Part shown: piece after piece, positions 1 to 5,748 of the stretch | Layout: each line of letters begins with the position of its first letter | Numbering within the stretch: the first letter of the stretch is position 1 | Origin: JALXCG01 sp026991065 [NCBI: Gemmatimonadota bacterium] | GTDB lineage: Bacteria; GCA-2686955 | Direction: 5' to 3' | Assembly (NCBI GenBank): GCA_026991065.1 | Contig: JALXCG010000174.1 | Location: 1-7,648, forward strand | Length of the DNA: 7,648 nucleotides | The notes under the pieces: model-generated | The model's input: the letters and a program-made list of their open reading frames with translations, nothing else | What the model was told of the DNA's origin: nothing | Databases searched by the model: none | Translations under genes and position numbers: made by a program

Positions 1-409
1 AATGGATGCCAGTGGGGATAGCGCACATCTCGGAAAGCCAACCTGGCTCGCATGGAGCAACTCCCGCATCGGGATATGCTGAACTTCCAATGCCATGTGG
101 CGGCTTCTCCCAATTCGCGCAGACCTGTCGCCGGATACGCCGTCTAGTATGTGGCGTGCGCACGCCATCTCCTAGTGAAATCGGCGATCCTGTGAGGGTG
201 AATCTTTGACCGACAGACTCTGTCCCCGCAAGCGTTCAATCCGCGATGTCCGCCACGGCCCCGTCGATGTCGGATCGGAGCGGCCGGTGAGCAAAAGGCT
301 CTTTCCAGCGTCGGGCAGCGGATCGCGTCTCTCGCATTCTTGACTGAATGGCCGGGCGGCCGCAAGTTGCGCCGCGTCCCGCGCCGCCGCCGTTCGCAAC
401 GGGGCAACC
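1..409. other. Leading stretch without a convincing gene
   Basis: I see no convincing gene here. A short open frame starting near base 6 has no signal peptide, domain or ribosome-binding site, and the minus-strand frames are the kind of chance openings expected in GC-rich DNA. The stretch does hold a perfect 16-bp palindrome (152-167) and, at its right end, a GC-rich repeat (378-410) that recurs at 5358-5390. No clear promoter for the gene at 410 could be recognised. Confidence 0.6.
152..167. promoter_or_regulatory. Perfect 16-bp palindrome
   Basis: The sequence TGGCGTGCGCACGCCA reads the same on both strands with no mismatch. A palindrome this size without a loop is the shape of a binding site for a dimeric regulator, but it lies about 240 bases ahead of the first gene and no promoter is visible beside it. 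Chance occurrence in GC-rich DNA is possible. Confidence 0.25.
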
Positions 410-410
410 G
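378..410. repeat. GC-rich interspersed repeat, copy 1
   Basis: These 33 bases match 5358-5390 at 32 of 33 positions in the same orientation. The copy ends at the first base of the GTG start codon of the gene at 410. The flanks on both sides differ between the two loci, so this is a short dispersed sequence and not part of a longer recent duplication. Its origin is unknown. Confidence 0.6.
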
Positions 411-778
411 TGAGCCTCTTGAAGACCACTTTGGGCCTCTGCGCGCTCTTTGTCTCGAACCTTGCCTTTGCAGGTGTCACTTTGCCCGAGCGGATCGATG
501 TGCCGGATGATGCCGCCGAGTATGTTTCGATCGAACTGCGCCTGGATGGGGATCTGCTTTACGACTACCACGGGCCGGCACCCGAGAATGGGTACGATCT
601 CGTTGAGCAGATCGGCCACCCAGGCATGGTTGCCGGCTTCTACTGGAGCAACACGCACCACGACTGGGTGCCGGTCTATGGCACGTTGGAGTCGGTGCGG
701 AGTGATGTGCTCCGGCTGGAGCGGGGTGAAATCGATCCGCCGGATCTGATTCTCGCGAAGGCGGGGAGCAGACTGTAG
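410..778 (+). CDS. Small secreted protein of unknown family (GPAPE motif), paralog 1
   Basis: This encodes 122 residues. I do not recognise the family. Residues 1-21 form a Sec signal peptide (a lysine, a hydrophobic run, then SNLAFA before a glycine), which supports the GTG start despite a weak ribosome-binding site. The mature part of about 100 residues contains GDLLYDYHGPAPE at 47-59 and AGFY at 75-78, followed by Trp86. The gene at 1234 has the same motifs in the same order and near-identical spacing, so the two are paralogs. The mature protein has no cysteine, no membrane segment and no catalytic signature, and alternating hydrophobic residues suggest a small beta-rich exported domain (inference). 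The last base of its TAG stop is the first base of the inverted-repeat element at 778-940, so the present C-terminus may have been set by that insertion. The start codon abuts a dispersed repeat. Confidence 0.72.
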   Translation: MSLLKTTLGLCALFVSNLAFAGVTLPERIDVPDDAAEYVSIELRLDGDLLYDYHGPAPENGYDLVEQIGHPGMVAGFYWSNTHHDWVPVYGTLESVRSDVLRLERGEIDPPDLILAKAGSRL

Positions 779-940
779 GAGCCTGTCGCGCATTGGCTTT
801 CGAGCCCCGTGTTCGGGCCTGCTTCGAGATCAAGGCGCTGAGTCAGCAGGAAGGCTGGTTGCCTTTCAAGGACTTGGCAACGCAGAGATCGGAGCAGGGA
901 CGGATGCGGGGCGACGTGAAGACAATGCGCGACAGGCTCC
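778..940. mobile_element. MITE-like element with perfect 18-bp terminal inverted repeats
   Basis: The left end GGAGCCTGTCGCGCATTG (778-795) is matched exactly by its reverse complement at 923-940, giving a 163-bp unit. That is too short to encode a transposase. An open frame crosses it on the plus strand but continues into unrelated sequence. Its left half recurs at about 89% identity, inverted, at 5609-5679, and a degenerate right end occurs at 2515-2546. Precise termini, small size, no gene and several partial copies fit a non-autonomous miniature element. No convincing target-site duplication is visible (ACTGTA on the left, CAGATT on the right), so the mobility class is not assigned. Confidence 0.65.
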
Positions 941-1080
941 CAGATTCGATCACTCCCGGCGAGGGCGAGGAGGTGCTCATCGGCATCATCGTGTACGAGG
1001 GCATCTGGGATCATGAGCTGGAGGAATGCGTGACCGGCACTCCAGTCAACTGCAGGGGCTGGAAATTCAAGCTCTTCTAG
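941..1080 (+). pseudogene. Orphan coding remnant downstream of the MITE-like element
   Basis: From about base 944 the frame encodes a plausible protein tail of about 45 residues, running from DSITPGEGEEVLIGIIVYEG to GWKFKLF and a TAG stop. The frame stays open upstream through the MITE-like element to a TTG, so the annotated frame there would be element-derived. I find no ribosome-binding site or signal peptide of its own. The P-x(n)-E-V hydrophobic strand faintly resembles the start of the mature part of the flanking GPAPE proteins, so this may be a 5'-truncated third member, but the similarity is too weak to claim. It could also be the end of an unrelated gene cut by the element. Confidence 0.35.
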
Positions 1081-1117
1081 CTAGGTACAGATTCACCGAT
1101 TCGATACCATCAATTGC

Positions 1118-1145
1118 GCCGGTGGCGCCCGCGTGCGCCGCCGGC
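1118..1145. other. Strong GC-rich hairpin
   Basis: The arms at 1118-1128 and 1135-1145 pair over 11 positions, ten Watson-Crick and one G-T, around a six-base loop. The hairpin lies 37 bases after the stop of the remnant ending at 1080 and 88 bases ahead of the gene at 1234. No T-run follows on either side, so an intrinsic terminator is not well supported. It could end transcription from upstream or fold in the 5' leader of the gene at 1234. Confidence 0.45.
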
Positions 1146-1233
1146 TGCAGGTAGTGCCGAGCTGGAGCAGGGGTCGTGTGCCCGTGGCGTTCAGCGAGAG
1201 CAACATGCATCATCACTCCGAAAGGAACAGGAA

Positions 1234-1698
1234 ATGCGTAGATCCCTCTCTTTGGTGTTGGCGTTCACGGCAGCGGTAGCGGTTGCGGACTCCGCGATTG
1301 CGGGAATCGCGGCTTGCGGCGCTCTCAAGCTGGAATTCAACCCGCGGGAGAAGGACTGTTTTCCCGCCGAGCCCGGTGATGTCAGGGTCTTGGTCCAGCG
1401 CAACGGAGATACTCTGGTGGATTTCCAGGGGCCGGCCCCGGAGGATCGCTACTACAGCACAGTCACTGGGGAAGATCAGTACGCTGGCTTCTACTTCCAG
1501 CCGGATCTCTGCAAGTGGCGTGTCTTCGTCGGCTCCAAGGAGGAGGTGATCGTTCAGCTCACGAGCGAAGAGGCCGGGACTCCGTACGAATACCCAAAGG
1601 GCGTCACCATCCAGATCGTGAGCGCCGCCACGGGCCAGACGGGTGCGGCCGCACACGCGGCGGAGGCCGGAAAAGATAGCCCCTCCAACTCAAAGTAA
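1234..1698 (+). CDS. Small secreted protein of unknown family (GPAPE motif), paralog 2
   Basis: This encodes 154 residues; the family is not recognised. The ATG at 1234 is preferred over an upstream TTG in the same frame because it directly follows an AAAGGAACAGGA purine-rich site and begins a clean Sec signal peptide (MRRSLSLVLA to about residue 23, cleavage after AIA). The mature part carries GDTLVDFQGPAPE at 58-70, AGFY at 84-87 and Trp95. The AGFY-to-Trp spacing is identical to that in the gene at 410. Unlike that paralog it has three cysteines after the signal peptide (28, 42 and 93) and a low-complexity Ala/Gly/Ser-rich tail from about residue 131. No enzyme motif or membrane anchor is visible, so a periplasmic or extracellular location is likely. 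It converges with the TauE-type gene, leaving 33 bases between the two stops. Confidence 0.85.
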   Translation: MRRSLSLVLAFTAAVAVADSAIAGIAACGALKLEFNPREKDCFPAEPGDVRVLVQRNGDTLVDFQGPAPEDRYYSTVTGEDQYAGFYFQPDLCKWRVFVGSKEEVIVQLTSEEAGTPYEYPKGVTIQIVSAATGQTGAAAHAAEAGKDSPSNSK

Positions 1699-1731
1699 TT
1701 GCGAGGACCGGCTTCGCCTTCGCCGCGTCGC

Positions 1732-2478
1732 TCACCCCCGTTGCATCAGCATCAACCCGATGACAAAGAGCAGCACGCAGACTCCGCGGCGAAAAGTCTG
1801 CTCCGGCACCTCGATGTGCAGCCGGTGGCCGATCCAGCCGCCCACGGCCACCGTGGGCGCCACCATCAGCGCCGCTTCCAGGCGCGGCGGCGTCAGCAGT
1901 CCCAACGCCGCGTAGAGAGGAATGCGCGCCAGCGTGATCGCCAAGAAGATGGTCATGAGGTTGGCTCGAAAAGCCTGCTTGTCACGCCCGGATAGTTGCT
2001 GATAGATGATCAGCGGTGGGCCGGCGATTCCGAAAAGACCGCTCAATGCACCGGTCAGAAGACCCACCGGCGGCACTGTCCACAGCGGCCACCGCCACGC
2101 CACGCCGCGTGGTACCAGCAGCAGCGCCGTTGCGACCACCAGCAGAGCCCCCCCAAGCAGGTGCAACCCGGCGGTCGGGTTGCCCACGCGCAGGGCGTAG
2201 GCGCCGAGCGGGAGCCCGAGCACCACCCCACCGAGCAGCAGCGCCACCTCGCGCCAGTGCACCCGGCGCCTCGCCGCGCGCACAATCAGCACCTCCGCCG
2301 GCAGATTCACCAGCAGCAGGAGAATCACAATATCCTGAAGATCCGGCAGCAGCAGCGCCAACCCGCCCACCGCGATCAACCCCGCGCCAAAGCCGAAGAG
2401 CACATAAACCGCCTGTGCCAGGGTCAGAACCGCGCAGGTCAAGGCATAGGCGCTCCAGGAATCGAAAATCGTCAACAT
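1732..2478 (-). CDS. Sulfite exporter TauE/SafE family membrane protein
   Basis: This encodes a very hydrophobic protein of 248 residues, the usual length for TauE/SafE permeases (PF01925), with about seven to eight membrane segments. The family duplication is visible: FGFGAGLIAVGG at 28-39 in the N-terminal half and GLLTGALSGLFGIAGPPLII at 139-158 in the C-terminal half, the latter being the characteristic G-rich PP motif. Family members export sulfite or organosulfonates, or move other small anions, and the substrate cannot be read from sequence. The start at 2478 gives a normal N-terminus. An in-frame extension to 2715 would add 79 non-hydrophobic residues and overlap the start of the next gene, so it is rejected. 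The ribosome-binding site is weak. A degenerate MITE-like end lies 37 bases upstream. The gene is divergent from the FGE-like gene at 2707. A remnant with the same N-terminal peptide lies at 5515-5584. Confidence 0.92.
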   Translation of the reverse strand: MLTIFDSWSAYALTCAVLTLAQAVYVLFGFGAGLIAVGGLALLLPDLQDIVILLLLVNLPAEVLIVRAARRRVHWREVALLLGGVVLGLPLGAYALRVGNPTAGLHLLGGALLVVATALLLVPRGVAWRWPLWTVPPVGLLTGALSGLFGIAGPPLIIYQQLSGRDKQAFRANLMTIFLAITLARIPLYAALGLLTPPRLEAALMVAPTVAVGGWIGHRLHIEVPEQTFRRGVCVLLFVIGLMLMQRG

Positions 2479-2706
2479 CTTCGGCAGCCTACCAGAAGCG
2501 GTGATTCGCCAGGTGGGGCGGCGTGAAGACAATGCGCTGCAGCCTCCTCGGTTCCCGAACTGGTTTGCGGGCTTCAATGGTGGATGAAGGAGCGTGCAAC
2601 TGCTCTGATCTCCACCGACTGTGAGGTCCAATTCCCGGACCCGATGCGGGTTATCATTTCCAGGTCGACACCGTCGCCCTGACAGCCCACGGAAGAGAGG
2701 GAATCC
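2479..2706. other. Divergent intergenic region
   Basis: This 228-bp gap separates the minus-strand transporter from the plus-strand FGE-like gene and must hold both promoters if each is transcribed alone. It contains the degenerate MITE-like end (2515-2546) and a small inverted repeat, ACCCG-ATG-CGGGT (2639-2651). TATCAT next to it could serve as a -10 box for the rightward gene, but no good -35 box is at the right distance. No gene is seen. Confidence 0.4.
2515..2546 (-). repeat. Degenerate right end of the MITE-like element
   Basis: This stretch shares GTGAAGACAATGCGC and the flanking GGGGCG and CTCC with the right end of the full element at about 909-940, with a few substitutions in the terminal repeat. 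No matching left end is found nearby, so it is a solo end or decayed copy. It sits just ahead of the TauE-type start codon and could supply part of that gene's leader. Confidence 0.5.
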
Positions 2707-3870
2707 ATGTTGCACCGCCTGTTTACTCTGACCATTCTCGAACGACTCGTCGCCACGGGGCTGGGAGGCCTCGCCGTCTCCAAGCCGGGGCGTTCATGCC
2801 GGTTTGCGGGGATCGCCGCGTTCAGCGCCCTGATCGCAGGGCCGCGGCCCTCTCAGGCCTTTGCCGGGAGCGTTTCTGGCGGAGGAGAGCCGGCACTCCA
2901 CGCGATCTCGCTGAAGGGGAGCCTGATACCACCGATACGCGCGGACCTGGCGGAGGGCCACTGGGACGGCATTCCGCGGCCGCCGCACATGGTCCTGGTG
3001 CCCTCGGGCAGCTTCACCATGGGCGACGGCGTGGCGCTTTGCGGCGCTGATGAGCGGTTGGTCACGCTGACCCGTGACTTCTGGATCGGCCAGTATGAGG
3101 TGACGAACCAGAGTTATTTGAATCTGCTCCAGTGGGCGTATGACAACGGTTACGTGACGGCGACTTCCGCGTCGGTGCGGGATAACCTGGACGGGAGTAG
3201 CGAGGAGCTGGTGGATCTGGACAGCGAAGATTGCGAACTCGCCTTTTCCGACGGCGTCTTCACCCTTCGCGAGGCACACTACCCGTTGGTGTGGGGTTAT
3301 CCGGATGGCTACGACCCGGCCGCCCATCCGGTCCTGGAGGTGACCTGGTATGGGGCGGTTGCTTACTGTGACTGGCTCTCTCTCGCGGAGGGGTTGCCCC
3401 GCGCGTATGACCACTCGACCTGGGTGTGCGGTGGCGGCGATCCCTATTCCGCGGCGGGTTATCGTTTGCCAACGGATGCGGAGTGGGAATATGCGGCGCA
3501 GTGGAACGATGAGCGGATCTACCCCTGGGGAAACGAAGACCCGCACTGGTGCGGCGAGGCGAACTACACCTACTGCGTCGATTGGACCTCTCCGGTGGGC
3601 AACTACCGGGAGGGAGTGCAGCCAAATCTCTCCGAGCCGCTCTACGACATGGCGGGCAATCTCTTCGAGTGGGTGAACGACTGGAGTATGTGCGATCTGG
3701 GCATGCTGCCCGAGATCGATCCAGCGGGCCCCGAAAGTGGCTCCAGGCGCGTCATGCGGGGTGGTTGTTGGATGAGCAGCGAATACTATTTGCGCGCCTC
3801 CGACCGCAACTCCTCCGACCCTGGCTACCGCGACATCATCATCGGTTTCCGCCCTGCCAGGTCGGACTGA
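2707..3870 (+). CDS. Secreted FGE/SUMF1-like protein lacking catalytic cysteines, copy A
   Basis: This encodes 387 residues with a formylglycine-generating-enzyme (SUMF1, PF03781) fold. Diagnostic segments are MVLVPSGSFTMGDG (95-108), FWIGQYEVTNQSYL (125-138), YRLPTDAEWEYAAQ (252-265), YPWG (272-275), YDMAGNLFEWVND (313-325) and RGGCW with GFRPARSD at the end. True FGEs have RGGSYLCxxSYC in the active site. Here the two cysteine positions are Ser357 and Leu362, so formylglycine synthesis is not expected. An insert at about 145-200, including DNLDGSSEELVDLD, is shared with its paralogs. The start is supported by GGAAGAGAGG just upstream. The N-terminus is longer than in the other copies, with the hydrophobic stretch at about 32-53 (ending SQAFA) acting as signal or anchor. 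Conserved cysteines suggest disulfides outside the cytoplasm. The role is unknown, perhaps binding or structural. Confidence 0.9.
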   Translation: MLHRLFTLTILERLVATGLGGLAVSKPGRSCRFAGIAAFSALIAGPRPSQAFAGSVSGGGEPALHAISLKGSLIPPIRADLAEGHWDGIPRPPHMVLVPSGSFTMGDGVALCGADERLVTLTRDFWIGQYEVTNQSYLNLLQWAYDNGYVTATSASVRDNLDGSSEELVDLDSEDCELAFSDGVFTLREAHYPLVWGYPDGYDPAAHPVLEVTWYGAVAYCDWLSLAEGLPRAYDHSTWVCGGGDPYSAAGYRLPTDAEWEYAAQWNDERIYPWGNEDPHWCGEANYTYCVDWTSPVGNYREGVQPNLSEPLYDMAGNLFEWVNDWSMCDLGMLPEIDPAGPESGSRRVMRGGCWMSSEYYLRASDRNSSDPGYRDIIIGFRPARSD

Positions 3871-3901
3871 GGTTCTTCCGGTGATCGGCTTCCCTGCTGT
3901 G

Positions 3902-3938
3902 CGGGAGTGGAGTCGCAGGAGCGGGTGGAAGACTCCCG
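3902..3938. terminator. Possible hairpin between convergent genes
   Basis: CGGGAGT (3902-3908) pairs perfectly with ACTCCCG (3932-3938) across a 23-base loop, in the 84-bp gap between two converging stop codons. The position suits a bidirectional terminator. The loop is long and no T-run follows on either strand, so the call is weak. Confidence 0.25.
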
Positions 3939-3954
3939 TCGCACCGCCGGCTGC

Positions 3955-4620
3955 TCAATCATCCAGCGTGGAGAGATAAGCCAGGAGCGCCTGCCAATCC
4001 GCATCATCGTAGGGGCGCAGATACTTCTCCGGGTCGGGATGGCTGCGCCGGCCCGCCAGTATGTGATCGATCTGGCGGCGGATGTAGCTGCTGTACTGCC
4101 CCGCCAGCGGCGGCACCTGCGCCCGCCCCGCGCCGCGCTTGCCGTGACACTTCGCGCAGCCCTTCTGCAGCACCACGCGGCCGCGCGCCAGGTCCCCTTC
4201 GATCCGCGGCACATTGAACACCTGCCGCGTGGCCAGCAGCTTGGTGTAGGAGTCGGTCCCTTCGGCGAAAACCGGCAGTTTCGGCGCCAGCTTGATCCGC
4301 GACAAGTAGATCGCGATATCGCGCACATCCTCGGCCGGCAGCTCGCGCTCGGTGGCAAAGGGCAGCATGGGGATGTTCAGGCGCTTGCGCGACTTGAAAT
4401 CCTCCACCTGGCCGGCGATATATCCCGCCGGCAACCCCGCCAGCCGCGGGTACTCCCCATCTCCGCCCCCCTGCCCGAACTCGCCGTGGCAGGCGGCGCA
4501 GATCTCGTGAACGTCGAGGGCGTTGTCCTCGTCGTAGGCGTTCAGGTCAAGCTCGGCGGCGCGCAGAGTGGCGGCGGCGGGCAGGAAGCAGAGAGCAAAA
4601 AGGAGAGAACGAATCGGCAT
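3955..4620 (-). CDS. Diheme cytochrome c (c4/c553-like)
   Basis: This encodes 221 residues with a Sec signal peptide (MPIRSLLFAL to about residue 21) and two cytochrome c domains, so it is a periplasmic electron carrier. Heme 1 binds at CAACH (41-45), followed by PRLAGLPAGYIAGQVEDFKS and Met85 in NIPMLPFA, the usual sixth ligand of c4-type domains. Heme 2 binds at CAKCH (155-159), followed by PPLAGQYSSYIRRQID. This second domain contains no methionine at all. The equivalent segment reads RRSHPDPEKYL, so His194 or another residue must serve, or the heme is five-coordinate. The start at 4620 is chosen because it begins the signal peptide. In-frame starts at 4692 (ATG) and 4716 (GTG) would put a long extra segment ahead of it. 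The region just upstream is pyrimidine-rich with no clear ribosome-binding site. The redox partner is unknown; no oxidase or dehydrogenase gene is in the window. Confidence 0.9.
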   Translation of the reverse strand: MPIRSLLFALCFLPAAATLRAAELDLNAYDEDNALDVHEICAACHGEFGQGGGDGEYPRLAGLPAGYIAGQVEDFKSRKRLNIPMLPFATERELPAEDVRDIAIYLSRIKLAPKLPVFAEGTDSYTKLLATRQVFNVPRIEGDLARGRVVLQKGCAKCHGKRGAGRAQVPPLAGQYSSYIRRQIDHILAGRRSHPDPEKYLRPYDDADWQALLAYLSTLDD

Positions 4621-4660
4621 GGCGAGGAAGAGAAGGGAGGGTGAAAGGGCAAAGATTGGG

Positions 4661-4688
4661 AAGATACTCCGTGCGGGCGCAGAGTAAA
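4661..4688 (-). promoter_or_regulatory. Candidate sigma-70-type promoter for the cytochrome c gene
   Basis: On the minus strand TTTACT (4683-4688) and TATCTT (4661-4666) are separated by 16 bases, each matching four of six consensus positions. The -10 box lies about 40 bases ahead of the ATG at 4620, giving a short leader. It falls in the spacer left between the cytochrome gene and the truncated FGE-like copy. This rests on consensus resemblance only. Confidence 0.3.
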
Positions 4689-4728
4689 CCATTTCGGTGT
4701 GGGTTTGGCGCTCCACTTGCCGCTGCGG

Positions 4729-5249
4729 CCCACAGCGACTGGCTCTCCCTATCAGAGGGCTTGACGCGCGCCTACGACCACTCGACCTGGGAGTGCGGTC
4801 CGGAGGGCAATCCCTATGCGGCCACCGGCTACCGCTTGCCGACAGATGCTGAGTGGGAATATGCGGCGCAATGGAACGATGAGCGGATCTATCCCTGGGG
4901 GTATGAGATCCCTACGTGTTCCTTGGCAAACTTATACTACGACAATGACTACTGCGTTCACTGGACATCTCCGGTTGGCAGCTATCCAGATGGTGTGCAA
5001 CCGAACCTCGCGAACCCGATCTACGATCTTTCGGGCAACGTCTTGGAGTGGGTGAACGATTTGATGCAGTGTAATCTGGGCACTTTCCCGGAAACCGATC
5101 CAGTGGGGCCCGCAGGCGGCTTCTACATGGTTACACGGGGTGGTGACTGGTACAACTACGGCGTCTACCTGCGCGCTGCCTCCCGCATCCAGTTCTCCCC
5201 CGGTGACAGCAACTACGGAATCGGCTTCCGCCCTGTCAGGTCGGACTGA
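4729..5249 (+). pseudogene. 5'-truncated FGE/SUMF1-like gene, copy B
   Basis: About 173 C-terminal residues remain, beginning at the segment equivalent to YCDWLSLAEGLPRAYD of copy A (residues 220-235). It retains GYRLPTDAEWEYAAQ, YPWG, YDLSGNVLEWVND, TRGGDW and the family ending FRPVRSD. The N-terminal half is gone: signal peptide, MGDG strand, YEVTN motif and insert. The open frame runs upstream to a GTG at 4641, but that extension is unrelated, has no signal peptide and overlaps the leader of the divergent cytochrome c gene. The join near 4729 is abrupt, as expected from a deletion or insertion at that point. The frame itself is intact and both catalytic cysteine positions (Asn, Leu) are lost as in the other copies. 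A short cytoplasmic product cannot be excluded, but a recent pseudogene is the simplest reading. Confidence 0.8.
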
Positions 5250-5265
5250 TGTTCCCCTGAAGCTC

Positions 5266-5544
5266 TCACTCCTTTTTCAGATGCTCCAGATAGGGGCGGA
5301 TCAGCCGCAACAACCCGGACTCCTTTTCGGGGAGAGTGTGCACCCGCCGCGCCCCACCCCGCGCCGCCGCGGTTCGCAACGGGGCAACCGGCGCCATCGC
5401 CCCGCCGGTCGTGGCCGAACCCGCCCCATCTGCAACTGCCCACGCCACCGGCTCAAAACCCGCGCTGTCGCAACTCCCCCGGCGATTCGCGCGTTCCGCC
5501 GCGTTGCCTCGGCACCAGCCCGACCACTGTCTGCCCCGCGTAGA
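5266..5544 (-). pseudogene. Decayed minus-strand open frame, unrecognised
   Basis: A frame of about 92 codons is open from 5544 to a TGA at 5266 and ends in EKESGLLRLIRPYLEHLKKE, a charged amphipathic tail that looks more protein-like than its surroundings. It has no credible ribosome-binding site, and its only plausible start is an internal GTG at 5448. The TauE-like fragment at 5515-5584 reads into this region in another frame and stops soon after, so the two could be parts of one frameshifted small gene. The middle is Ala/Gly/Arg-rich and includes the dispersed repeat. I recognise no family. Confidence 0.25.
5358..5390. repeat. GC-rich interspersed repeat, copy 2
   Basis: This matches 378-410 at 32 of 33 positions in the same orientation. 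The single difference is G at 5371 against C at 391. The surroundings of the two copies are unrelated. Confidence 0.6.
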
Positions 5545-5584
5545 TCAGGGCCTGAATGCTCCAGGAGTCGAAAACTGTCACCAT
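5515..5584 (-). pseudogene. 5' remnant resembling the TauE-type gene
   Basis: From an ATG at 5584 the minus strand reads MVTVFDSWSIQALIYAGQ, which parallels MLTIFDSWSAYALTCAVL at the start of the intact transporter. The first 27 bases differ at only four positions. Similarity ends after about 50-60 bases: the glycine-rich motif and all later membrane segments are missing, and the frame stops within about 43 codons. As at the intact gene, sequence from the MITE-like element lies just upstream. This is most simply the stub of a second copy lost by rearrangement, or a short leader module shared by both. Confidence 0.5.
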
Positions 5585-5608
5585 CCCCCGCTCGCTCTGG
5601 ACGGCGCC

Positions 5609-5679
5609 TGCGCACTCAGCGCCTTGATCTCGAAACAGGCCCGAACACGGGACCCGAAAGCCAAAGTGCGACACGCTCC
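5609..5679 (-). mobile_element. Partial MITE-like element (left half), inverted
   Basis: Read on the minus strand from 5679, this matches 778-850 with about eight differences over 73 positions, starting with a degenerate terminal repeat (GGAGCGTGTCGCACTTTG) and continuing through GTGTTCGGGCCTG and GAGATCAAGGCGCTGAGT. The right half of the element is absent. It lies 25 bases ahead of the TauE-like remnant start. In one frame both copies would encode the same VRACFEIKALS peptide, but the frame differs beyond the repeat, so coding is doubtful. Confidence 0.65.
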
Positions 5680-5748
5680 TTGCCCGCCCGAGCCGCCTCC
5701 GGCCCGGCCATCGCTCAATCTCCTCCCGTTCACGGGGTGTGGATGTCG

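Noticed and set aside
6-209. Short plus-strand open frame of 67 codons at the left edge
   Set aside because: It has no signal peptide, motif or conserved neighbour, and its composition looks random.
793-1080. 95-codon open frame as one real gene
   Set aside because: Its first half is the MITE-like element, whose other copy continues into different sequence. Only the second half looks like protein, so it is treated as a remnant.
1996-2526. Plus-strand open frame rich in Gln, His and Arg
   Set aside because: It is the antisense shadow of the TauE-type gene, whose hydrophobic codons read as polar residues on the other strand.
2479-2715. Upstream extension of the TauE-type protein to 2715
   Set aside because: It would add 79 polar residues ahead of the first membrane segment and overlap the start of the divergent FGE-like gene.
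1732-5249. A sulfur-metabolism cluster (TauE-type exporter, cytochrome c, sulfatase activation)
   Set aside because: The genes are on different strands with separate leaders, the FGE-like proteins lack the catalytic cysteines, and no sulfatase or sulfite-oxidising enzyme is present.
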